Assembly (NCBI RefSeq): GCF_012273895.1
Contig: NC_052118.1
Span: 2,790,001-2,854,000 of the forward strand
Source: Zerene cesonia
Lineage: Eukaryota; Arthropoda; Insecta; Lepidoptera; Pieridae
DNA length: 64,000 nucleotides
Direction of reading: 5' to 3'
Positions 12,925-22,934 of the stretch are shown here, in pieces. A model generated the notes under the pieces. It worked only from the letters and a program-made list of their open reading frames with translations, was not told where the DNA came from and did not search any database. Numbering within the stretch: position 1 is the first letter of the stretch; the number at the start of each line of letters is the position of its first letter. Position numbers and translations under genes: made by a program.

Positions 12925-13020
12925 TGTTGGTAGAGGGGAGGGGGGCGTTTGACGTCAGAATCTTCCCGTGACGTCATAGCTTTATGCCACACCCACCATT
13001 TGACGTCATCACTGCTTCAA
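12925..13020. promoter_or_regulatory. Triple-CRE element with CACCC box
   Basis: Three exact TGACGTCA palindromes lie at 12950-12957, 12969-12976 and 13001-13008, the densest point of the cluster. A G-rich run precedes them, and a CCACACCCACC (KLF/Sp-type) box lies between the second and third. Three CREs within 59 bp is the pattern of a cAMP- or activity-responsive enhancer. The target gene is unknown. Confidence 0.5.
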
Positions 13021-13319
13021 TTTTCTCAAAAATGCATAAAAGTACTACAGCCTTCGAAGGTAACTTGTTTAAGGTACAAATTGCTTAGATTTTAGATTGC
13101 AAAAAATAGTGGGAAATTTAAACATATATTTGTGACGGTTTGATTTTTTACAAAATATTTATTTATAATACAGTATCTACTCTATAATAATTTATTTCAT
13201 AGACAATGTAAGAAAAAAATTTCCATACAACTGCTTAAAATACGATACAAACTCATCCATAAAGCACAAAAATATTTATGAATGCACAAAAGATAAGCTT
13301 CCTTGTACCCATAAAATTC

Positions 13320-13500
13320 AATGAACGGGCTCCGTCATGAGTTCTGCAACATCTACCCGTCCTTATCTAACGCGTGCGATGCAGGAGGCGGAAAAGGGAT
13401 GACGCGTTGACCTAGTTTCCCGACCTCGCTCGCTCGGGATCGGCTTCTATTTTTAGCTGAAGGTCGGTTTATTTATAGAAGTTGTCGCGAGGGAGAACTT
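13320..13500. promoter_or_regulatory. GC-richer island with MEF2 consensus
   Basis: A GC-richer patch includes CTATTTTTAG at 13447-13456, an exact MEF2 consensus (YTAWWWWTAR). It is 440 bp from the triple-CRE element. Motif evidence only. Confidence 0.3.
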
Positions 13501-14238
13501 TCTCATTGTGATTAATCGTAATCGCTTTTGTAATTAGAAATTTGACACGCTGTAAATTTTAATATCGATTTATTGAACTATTTTTGAATCGAAACTAAGA
13601 AACTAAGGATCTAATTGGACTAATTATCTGATGCCTGATGCATTGGTGGTTCTGATTTTAGAAGATTTAGGAATTATTACATTATGAAGCACGTTTTGTT
13701 TAGTCTTGTAAAGATATGTTTTTATGGATATAGTAAAGGTTTCCCAACAGTACCTACTTATAAATAAACATCAATTGTTATATAATCTAAGGACAGTCCA
13801 AAACTAAAACAAAGCTATTTTAGATAACTTTTTCGGTTTACGAATCATGCAATTCCAAACAACATAGTCATATATCTTTCAAGAAACGAGTTATAATTCT
13901 AAAAAAAATATCGCAACATTTGCATGGAATATGGTTTACACGTTACAAATATTGAAGATCTGCGTTTAGAAAGTGTTTAATTGTTTTATTTGTGTCATAA
14001 TTAACAATAGGTCTGATACGAAATATAAAAAAAGAATCTATAAAATTTGAGTGCTAAGATGAATTGGTATGCATATTTATGTTATATCTATGCTATAAAA
14101 TTTAAGGTACCTAGATACTAAATACGTTTTAAATACCACGTCAAAAAATGTTATCAATGAGTAACGTTACTAGATTGCAGGAGCGCAACTCAAGAGGTAC
14201 GCTAAGAAAGTAAATCAGTTAATGATTTTCTACAAAAA
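13501..14238. other. AT-rich stretch with no gene recognised
   Basis: No gene or nameable repeat was seen. Confidence 0.4.
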
Positions 14239-14438
14239 CTAGCTGCGACCCGCGTTTTCAGCCGCGTATGTCCGTATCCCGTTGGAATATCGGAATAAAA
14301 AGTTTCCTATATGTCATTCTAGTTGTCCAGCTGTCTACGCACCAAATTTCATTGCAATCGGTTCAGTAGTTTTTGCGTGAAAGAGTAACAAACACACACA
14401 CATCCTTACAGACTTTCGGATTTATAATATTAGTAGGA
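14239..14438 (-). mobile_element. LEP1-type non-autonomous Helitron, copy 2
   Basis: This is a full-length copy in reverse orientation. On the plus strand it begins with CTAG (the element's 3' end) and ends with GA before a T (the element's 5'-TC). It carries the CTTTCACGCAAAAAC block (reverse complement) and the GC-rich 3' end. Length 200 bp. Confidence 0.85.
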
Positions 14439-14929
14439 TTACTTGAAGAACTATATGAAAAATAAATATTACAATTCAATACATATGAACAAATTTAAAT
14501 AAAATTTTGCTTATTCAAAGGACATATTGTTCATTTTAGTTTTTTTTAAGTATATTTAGGTATGTGAATATTAATATCTTTATATTTCTATTAATTAAGT
14601 CATACCTTTTTCGTTTTACATTGCATTTCAACGGATTAGATAGATATATCCTACATAATGGTTTCTAATGTCTTCTACTCTTATTTTTGTTTTATTTTAA
14701 ATAGGTAGCAGTTAATTAGAAACTTAAATAATCGATATACTTTGTTTTAAAGTCTGTTAATTTTATGGCAACCTTAGCTGCCCTCCCTAGCTCCGATGGG
14801 TAGATTTTTATTCAAAAAATGTAATCTCATTAAAGCGAAAACAATTTACTGTGTGAGTAAAGCACTCCCACAAAAGATCGTCGTCAAATAGAAGCAGGAA
14901 AACGCTACTGTATTTTGTACTATTAGTGG

Positions 14930-15015
14930 GGTAGCCGCAGGCCCGTATTCCTTTCCTCATGCTTCCCATTACGCTCGTTGTCTATCCTTTTCTTAACCCT
15001 ACCTCTACCTTTTTT
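14930..15015 (+). repeat. LINE/SINE-type interspersed repeat (family A), internal fragment
   Basis: GCCGCAGGCCCGTATTCCTT followed by CTCATGC and a TCTATCC/CTTAACCC block matches the middle of the 51.9 kb copy (GCCGGAGGCCCGTTTCCTTT). Head and tail are missing. Confidence 0.45.
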
Positions 15016-15337
15016 TATATCGATATATACATGCAGTGAGTCTTCTTCTAACATTACTATTTAGTACCTTCCGATGGTTCAATGATACTTATCGCTCATA
15101 AATTTTCCCATTTGTATAATTTATTTGGAAACCTGTCTCTCTCTATTATAATGTAGTTTCCTCAAAGTATCGCGATTACACACTGTTGCGGATTTCGCTA
15201 CCGGGCAGTCCAAGTTTTAAACAGACAAATTTGACAAATTTGTATTAAAAAGTTAATTCATCCGCAAAAAGAACTGACAATATATCCTTTCCCAAGTCGG
15301 TTAAACAGGAAGACATAGCTAGTTAACAAAAAGCCTC

Positions 15338-15500
15338 CCCACGTGAGCTAGTCCATTCCGGCCGGTTGCATGTATCGGATGGCGCAGGGCTTCAGGCTCG
15401 TATGTCTAATCTATTACCTGCCGCTTTTTATATCGACATGTTGGGGAAGTTCTCCAAATCACTCGGCCGGAATGATGCTTGATGCCATGTGGCAGTGGTA
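15338..15500. repeat. Segment bounded by a 10-bp perfect inverted repeat
   Basis: ATTCCGGCCG at 15355-15364 and CGGCCGGAAT at 15464-15473 form a perfect inverted pair around ~100 bp of GC-richer sequence. It could be a MITE-like remnant or a GC-rich structured element. No target-site duplication was seen, so the mobile interpretation is weak. Confidence 0.25.
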
Positions 15501-15968
15501 GTTATTGACGATTAATTTAGAAAAAAATAACAGCACGAGTGTAGTTATTTGGCAATGGGAGATGTTATTATTTTATTATTTACCCCAATTTAGATTATAT
15601 ATATATTTTAGATGACTTTAAAAGAAGCTATAAAAGACACCTACTAACTAATAAATAAATATTAAGCACAAGTGGCGATTTAACCTCTCTTGATTAGTAG
15701 TTTTTTTATGATAATAGTTTTGCAATTATTGATTATTTTACTTTTTTGATTGGAATTAACCTTAGCTAATTCAAGTAAATGGTATTTGAACAATAAACAC
15801 AAATATGTGGCTTATTCTCTCGAGACCCACTTTTCAAAACATTCATACCTTTCCTTAGTTTTATTAGATAATTCAAAAACGCATCTAATTTTGAATTTGC
15901 CAACGACGAAACGAATGAATGTAATTGTAAATTGTCTAAAATCAAGATTTAAATTTTCAAATACGTAA

Positions 15969-16167
15969 TCCTACTAATATTGTAAATGCGCAACTTTGTA
16001 AGGATGTGTGTGTGTTTGTTGCTCTTTCACGCAAAACTATTGAACCGATTGCAATAAAATTTGGTACGTAGACAGTTGGACAACTGGAATAACATATAGG
16101 CAACTTTTTATCCCGATATTCCTACGGGATACGGACTTACGCGGGTGTAACCGCGGGGCGCAGCTAG
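15969..16167 (+). mobile_element. LEP1-type non-autonomous Helitron, copy 3
   Basis: A 199 bp copy has TC after A and CTAG before T. It carries the AAATGCG head, the GCTCTTTCACGCAAAACT block (one A shorter than other copies) and the GCGGGTGTAACCGCGGGG 3' end. The open frame just upstream (15.75-15.97 kb) runs into it and looks incidental. Confidence 0.85.
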
Positions 16168-18300
16168 TTATGTATAATATTTTAGTTTATACTGTTATTG
16201 TTATAATAACCTTAATTAAAAAATGTCTAATGTTACAACGGTACCCTCCGTTATAACACGCGTCGCCGACAGACAGTTGCTAACAGCTGATTTGAAGGTT
16301 AGCATTGTTGATGACGATACGATAATTTTATCGATTGCTGTACTTATCTAGTTGCAATGAATTATAGGAGTTCATATTTTTATATAACGATGCCTAGCTG
16401 CTTTTCGCACACAAAAGGTAGCATGGGATCCTATCACTAAGACTTCGCTGTTTTTCTATCTGTCTATTCTCTATTTGTCTGTCCATCCGTCTTTCACTAG
16501 GCTCTATCTCATGAACTGTGATAGTTAGACAGAAATTTAGAGAGAGAGATTTATGATGTATTTTTGTTGCTGCAAAATACAGTTCATAATTTAAAAATTT
16601 GTGTTAGGAACCCGACTAGTAGGCGAATTTTATTGTTTAGTTTATATATTGAAATATTCATTATTTCACTTACTATTTTGACAGATTTTTTTTCAAAGTC
16701 TTGTCTTGTTTTTTAATGTAATACCGAGTAACATGGATGGAAAATTTTATGACTTTTTGTTTTATTGGGTTAAGTATTATGACAATATATTCTTTTAAAA
16801 TTTTAACATTAATCTGTATAAATGATTTTAAAATGATACAGTCATCTAAAGATCAATCATAACTACATTTAATAAACAATTTTTATGTATCTATTTTTAT
16901 TCTACGAAAAAAAAGGTAAGAAGCCGAAAATAGAAGCTACCTTAAGCCTGTGAGAGTAGCCCAGACTACTTCTACGCTAATTCATGAAACATTTTTCATC
17001 ATGAGCCCATATTTATCCCACGTGGATTTTTTTAAATTTTTTTTCACAGTTTACCACATGATATTTTGCTTCAACAATTATGTATAGCACTGGTGATATA
17101 AAGAATGCACATATATTAAAAAAAAAAAAACAATTTAAAACTTCATAAGATTGTGTACGAATATTCTCGAACCCGTGATCTTTTTTATAACAAACACATT
17201 ATCGTGGTACAATGGACACAAACATGAGGTTTAAATCTTAGTGGTGGTTTGTCCATAATCTTGTAACGAGGGAGGCGCCGACCTCCTTACTACGGCTTCC
17301 GGCCCTCATACATTCCAGCCTATTTCTATTTTTCAGTAATGTCATTAGAAGGTACTGAAGAATTAAATTTTATGAGAAAAAACAATCATAATTATATAAA
17401 TTGTTTTAAAATAAAATTAATGTTTCTTTGATTATGATTATTACGACTAGTAAATCCGTTTTACGGAAATTTATAATTTTAATACACAAAAGTTTAAACA
17501 AAACATGTCATCTATGAAAGGTATAAAAATTTGCAGCCAAATATGTTCTAATTTATTTTAATAATAGACTTTCAAGTCTTTAAATATATATATCAGTATA
17601 ATAATTTATACCCAATAAATAAACTTATTCATTTTTAAAGATACGTTCTATATTGAACGTATCTATCATAATTGAATATTGCAGAACTTACAAAAAAGCA
17701 AAATGAGGGTTTTTACAGATTCAGCGGCCCAAAACACAAGATTCTACGATAATCGATACTTAATCGTAAAGCACGTGGGCGCGCAATGGTGGGTGCATTG
17801 GAGACTACATACGTATAAAACACAAATAACAAAACACTGTAGTACTATAAAATATGCATAGATTTTGTGTTCATATAGTCAAGCTATAAAAAGTATACTA
17901 ATTGTCTATTGAATGACAATAGTCATCAAATCTATAGATAACCACAAATTACTTAATGCGTTTCTTTCAAATACTAAAATGAACCTAAAACCATGTATTT
18001 ACCAAGTTTAGTTTGCATATTTTTAAAGAATATAAAATTAACCCATACCCAAAGACTCAATTACCTAAGGTCAATACAATAAACATCCTAACTCAAACAG
18101 TTCAATTGTTAAGATTTTACGATAAACATTATAATTATCAAACCAAATGAATAAAAAAATATTGTTTATTACTAGTCGTCTTTTATATAAGTACTTAAAT
18201 GTGGATAGAAATTTAATCCGTTCCCGCTGTCGCTTTTAAATTAAATCAACCAATTAAGGGTGGCATCGCTCCGTACACCTGTTAAGTAACTTATAAGGTA
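16168..18300. other. AT-rich stretch with no gene recognised
   Basis: No gene could be supported. A small perfect hairpin lies at 17639-17664. A 60-codon frame near 17.7 kb has no recognisable motif. Confidence 0.4.
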
Positions 18301-18309
18301 GGTGAAGTT

Positions 18310-18449
18310 GTGACGACGTTTAGTGACCATTCGCACCCCGGCCGAGTCCGGGGTTACACGTCTTTTTATTTAAAAAACATATTTAAATTATTCTGCGACG
18401 TTTTTAGTGTACGCTTTTGTGCTTTTTTTCTATTGCTTTTGTGTTGCGT
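18310..18449 (+). promoter_or_regulatory. Probable promoter and 5' UTR exon of the small gene
   Basis: A GC-richer patch with the inverted repeat CCCCGG/CCGGGG is followed by a segment ending TGTTGCGT, then GTAAGT at 18450, a strong donor. The next good acceptor downstream (TTTTTTAG at about 19360) leads straight to a well-placed ATG. I infer a non-coding first exon. Its 5' end is not defined. Confidence 0.4.
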
Positions 18450-19390
18450 GTAAGTATTTTTTTGCGGTTTTGTTCTTTCTTATTTTTTTATACATATATA
18501 TATATTTTTTTTTATTTTTAAGATGATAACGGATTATATTTTAAATTAACAATTAATTACTGTAAAGTTAATAAAATATTGATATATTGCATTTTTTTTA
18601 ATAATCATTTCAAAATTTAAACAAAAACTATAGAGAAAAAATAAAATTAAAATATTATAATATATTTAATAGTTCAAAAATTACCAAGTGACTAAAATAG
18701 TTTTTTATGTAACTTGTATTGGTTTGGACTCACTATTTTTTAAACTGTTTCATGTTGATATACATACGTTTACTTAGTAGGAGTTTTAAGACAAATTTAA
18801 TAAGACACAGTTATAAACCTATTAAATTTATCCAAATACATTGTTAAAAAAGGCATACTCCGCTAATTACAATGTCACAAAGTATTACGGAGCTTACGCC
18901 GGTTGTATGGTTTCCGAAACGAAGGGCTTCCACCGTCACCCGACACCGTGCGTTTTTACCCCATCCGTTCCGCGTGTAAATAATATTAAATTGCGATCGA
19001 ATTACAATCCTTACAACGTATTGAATAACTAGAAAAGGTAATAAATACGTCAACCTGTCTTCGTAAAACAAAATTTATGCAATGTAGCGATAAATTTCGG
19101 TAGAAAATGTCTTCGAAACTTATAATGAACACAAAAATAAAACAGATAAGTTACGATAGACTCGACTAATTCACTAGCTAACTCTACATCTAAATTTGAA
19201 GAAATGAAAATAATTCTGAATAAAAATCTAATGTAAAATATTAAAGCTTAATCAGTAAGAAACATTAATTTACAAGAGAGCGATGTTAAAATTTGTTTAT
19301 TAAAATAACCTTCCTTGTGTTCCCTTAAATAAGAGCCTTTATGTAACTATTAATTTTTTAGCTTTTTGTTGCCTACACGCTATCACGATC

Positions 19391-19564
19391 ATGGTTTCCA
19401 AGACGGAAGACCAGTCGAAGGTTCCAATGAAGCCCAAAGCAGCTGCTGGCCACGGCACAAGATTAGTTATTTATACTCTTGTGCGTGTGACAGCGGCTAT
19501 TGCGGGCCTTTCAAAACCTGCAAACGAACCCTCGAATATCAGAGGATTTCTTAAGAAGACGTAG
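19391..19564 (+). CDS. Small protein of 57 residues, function unknown
   Basis: The ATG at 19391 has an optimal context (A at -3, G at +4). It lies 30 bases after a TTTTTTAG acceptor, and the frame runs 57 codons to TAG. The product starts MVSKTEDQSK, has a basic Lys/Pro/Ala stretch (residues 11-20), then a short mildly hydrophobic segment around LVIYTLVRVTAAIAGL (about residues 25-40) and a basic C-terminus. An AATAAA signal lies 215 bases downstream at 19779-19784. The reason to believe it is a gene is the diverged second copy 1.2 kb downstream, in which the LVI/IYTLVRV core is preserved in the same reading frame on either side of a 4-base insertion. I do not recognise the family. The IY-x-L-x-RVT core vaguely recalls the tail segment of Tom5, but that is not established. 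A processed pseudogene is an alternative. Confidence 0.45.
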   Translation: MVSKTEDQSKVPMKPKAAAGHGTRLVIYTLVRVTAAIAGLSKPANEPSNIRGFLKKT

Positions 19565-19778
19565 AAGATATTGCGCCATTGTATTTGTGATGTATTGTTA
19601 TAGCTTTTGATGTTTTGTAAATTGTGTTACTGTGTTATCATGTACCTTAGCGATGTAAGCTTCCAAAATTCTTATTTTGCGTAGTCAGAGAAAGGCAATA
19701 AGTTTTTGCCGCGTCAATTTTATTTAAGCCGGTTGATGGTTTGAATTGTCAATTAGATAAACGACGTTCTTTCTTTTC

Positions 19779-19784
19779 AATAAA
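19779..19784 (+). promoter_or_regulatory. Polyadenylation signal
   Basis: AATAAA followed within 15 bases by a T-rich tract. It is placed as expected for the 3' end of the 57-residue gene. Confidence 0.4.
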
Positions 19785-20542
19785 ACACAAATTATTTTTT
19801 TGTATCATTACTTATTTGATGTTTTTAGAAACTCGTAGAAATATTCAATTATAATACCTTGTGAAATGCTCTTGTTGTATAGCATCATAACCGTAATAAT
19901 GAACTTAAAAATAGAATAACTGAAATGTATTCAAAGTCTACAACAAATAGGTCTAAACATATGGCTTTTTTTAAAGAACTTTCAGACTAATCAGAATTGG
20001 ATCCGCTTTCGTTTCATACTGTATCTTTAGAATGTGGCTTATTATTATAATAATTAAGAATGATGTCACTTGGCAAGTTATTCTTAATTTTACGATAGCT
20101 TTCATTAACATACAAGAAATGTTTTTTTTTTCTTTTTGTCTATATTTTAAAACTAAATTATCAATGTAAATCATTAAATGAGAGAATCGACTATTTCGTA
20201 ATTGAAATGTACAAATGAAAAAGCTCAAATGTAAAAAAAATCATTATAACAAAAGAATAATAGTTTTCTGTTCCATAGCGGATGGAAGATGATTCTTTTA
20301 TTTAATGATACATAATAAATCAGGTCCAATGTAAACCGTATCTATAAAACTCATTCAAATGTATTGTAAATAAACTGTGTGTATTGCTTACTTTTTCATA
20401 TTTTGTTTTTCATCTGATTTCTTCTTTTTTATTTTAAGCGTTTTTCAACAAACTCTGATTCTTTTGTTTTTTTTTTTCTTAAACGTTTTCTTGTTATGTT
20501 TATTTTTTCGTTTTGTTTAACTAATACGATGTGTTATTTCAG

Positions 20543-20701
20543 CAGGACTGATTGCAGGCGGTCGCCGAAGACATGAAGCCCAAAACAACTATTGGTCGCT
20601 GCACAGGACTAGTAATCCATTTATACTCTTGTGCGTGTTCCAATAGTTATTGTGGGTGCTTCATAATCAACACTGCAAGACTGAAAACAACCTGGCTCTA
20701 A
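20543..20701 (+). pseudogene. Diverged tandem copy of the 57-residue gene, frame-broken
   Basis: After a GTTATTTCAG acceptor, the sequence from ATGAAGCCCAAA (20573) aligns base for base with the first copy (AATGAAGCCCAAA near 19426), including TTTATACTCTTGTGCGTGT. Relative to that copy there is a 4-base insertion around 20613-20618. In frame, the beginning reads MKPKTTIGRCTGLVI. Past the insertion the ancestral frame resumes as IYTLVRVPIVIVGAS and stops at 20664-20666, whereas the uninterrupted frame reads on to TAA at 20699-20701 as a Cys-rich tail. It is most simply a decayed duplicate. An alternative 3' exon with a new tail is possible. Confidence 0.45.
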
Positions 20702-22793
20702 ACGGAATTACCCTTAAATGTTTTTATATTAACCTGGTCGTAAGTACAATGCAAGTGCGTAGGTTTATTCATAAGCATTCACGCTACATAAATTGTTAAC
20801 GAAAATGTATGGTACCATATATTGTATTGTTTGCTAGGATCTTTGGTGAATCTCTTACGAGCGATTGTTCCTTGTTTTGTATTATAAGAATCGTTTTTTA
20901 AAATTTAGTGATAGTTGCATTTAGTGCCAAATTTTATTATGATAATTTACTATAGCTAAAGTAATTTATTCTGTGTGAAATTTGTGATATTTCCGATTTA
21001 TAAAAATTTAATTAAACCAAAAAAAAGCGTTTATCCACATTTAAGTACTAAATGTTTAATCCTCCTGCCATTTAAATCCATTGTTAAAAATAGAAGCAAA
21101 TGATCACATAGAGATACCGAACACAAAGTTAAAATGATCATGAAATTAATAACTTTTATATTCTGAACCATTGCCTGATTCCATCTTCAAAATGTAAGAA
21201 ACACAATGTCCTATACCACCATATATACCACCATATGCCTTTAGCAGATTTAAATTTTCGTGCGCTTTGATGTTTATAACAACGCCATCTAACATTTATA
21301 CTAGAAACTATTACGTATTTTAAATAATATTTGCCTATAACAACTTTACTGCGTGTATGCCTATAAATCTAAAAACATCGGTTCAGATTATTCTTGGGGG
21401 GTATTCATGTTGTTGGCATTTCGTGTGCTCATTTTTTGTATATTATAGCGCCATCTAATTGTAATATGCGTGACTACAATATTCATTCTTGGTACCTAAG
21501 ATAGTGTTGATAATTTTTAATGAATAAATAAATGGCAAATATTGCAGTATTTAAATTAGTTATAAATTACTTTTCTCTTTTATACATAAGAACATACATT
21601 TTAGGATTTCTCGTTTATAGATAAGAAAATATATTCGTTTAAATTACTATAATATATTACTCAAAGCAGCAAAGCACTAATATTATCGACATTGTAGTCA
21701 CTTTTAAAAATTCACTATTTAAAAAAAATTAAAAGGAAAGTCGCATCAATCAAATGAATTAATGTTAATGAAAAAATAAAAAAAAATCATTATATTATCT
21801 TTGTAAAAATAAAACACATTCTTATGAATGCCTTTATTTCAATTCCTTATTCCATAGATATCAATGCTTTATTAATCATTACAAATTGCGTCATTAATCA
21901 TTACAAAACATTCCGTTTTATCCTTAAAATTACAAATGGAATGATAGTCCTTGTTCATACTAGGCGGTAAAGATTAACAAGATACTTCGATTATTCGGAC
22001 AAAGTTTAAAACCTAAGTATTTCAAAGTGTATATGGATGTTTGAATTTCATTATACAAATAGTCAAAATTATATCATCCTTTGATAAATTATGAAACAAT
22101 AAGAAACTGACCGTTACTCGTACATCTTATCAGATTATTGAGCATAATGTTTTGATTGGTATTTGTTCGAATTATCGAGTATCCACTGTATATTCTAATA
22201 ACTGTTCTTAAACTACTGACATACAAATTGTACTTCTGTAAGCAGCTAAAAATCCATGTGATGCACATTTCCACCTTATAAAAAGTAAAAAAAAAACATA
22301 TTATTTAATTCGTTGCAATATCGCATAAATTTGTTAGAAAGTGGATTTTTTGTTAATTATGAACAGTTAAAGTCATTAAAAATCGCTTCGTTACAATAAA
22401 TTCAACATACATTTGCAAATGTCATTCACACACGCAAAAAATGGAATAACGGTAAAAAAATATTTCAACAACAACAATAAAAAATGCTCAACATTTAAAA
22501 ATGGTACGTGGTAACCGATATTCAAAATATCGAATAAAAAGTTGCTAAAAATAACAACAAAATCTTTTCGAAGTCAACTATTTAAGGTCCCTAGTGTAAT
22601 TATAAAAAGTATGAAAAACGAAGAGTAACTACAGCTCATAGGATATTTGACCCTAATGCAAAGGTAATAAAGACTTTTTCTTATGGACTACTTCAGTTTT
22701 CGATTACGCAAGTTTCTTAAGCCTATTGCGACGATATATAACAATGAGTATTAGAGGAAGTATATGGGAAGCGTCATTTTTCGGTAAGATATA
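20702..22793. other. Intergenic region and likely TTC17 3' UTR
   Basis: No coding segment was seen. ACGCCATCT (21282-21290) and GCGCCATCT (21448-21456) are reverse-orientation CTCF-like cores. The part adjoining 22793 is presumably the TTC17 3' UTR. A minus-strand AATAAA (TTTATT on plus, about 21833) could end it, but this is not certain. Confidence 0.4.
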
Positions 22794-22934
22794 TTATTTC
22801 TTAGATTTCCCTTTGCTACCTTCGCCATAGAACATGAGACACATGGTAGCGTGCAAACAAGCTTTGGCCGGTTTAAATTCTTCATCGAAAGCTAGAGAAT
22901 ATCTGTACATCCAGACAGCTTGATCATACTCCTC
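22794..22934 (-). CDS. TTC17: TTC17 exon 19: C-terminus
   Basis: EEYDQAVWMYRYSLAFDEEF then KPAKACLHATMCLMF aligns with the vertebrate EEFEKALVWYESTLKLQPEF..AKNRIQTIQCHLM end. It finishes in a basic KGKSKK tail and TAA at 22796-22794. Acceptor TTTTACAG. Confidence 0.9.
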   Translation of the reverse strand, partial: EEYDQAVWMYRYSLAFDEEFKPAKACLHATMCLMFYGEGSKGKSKK

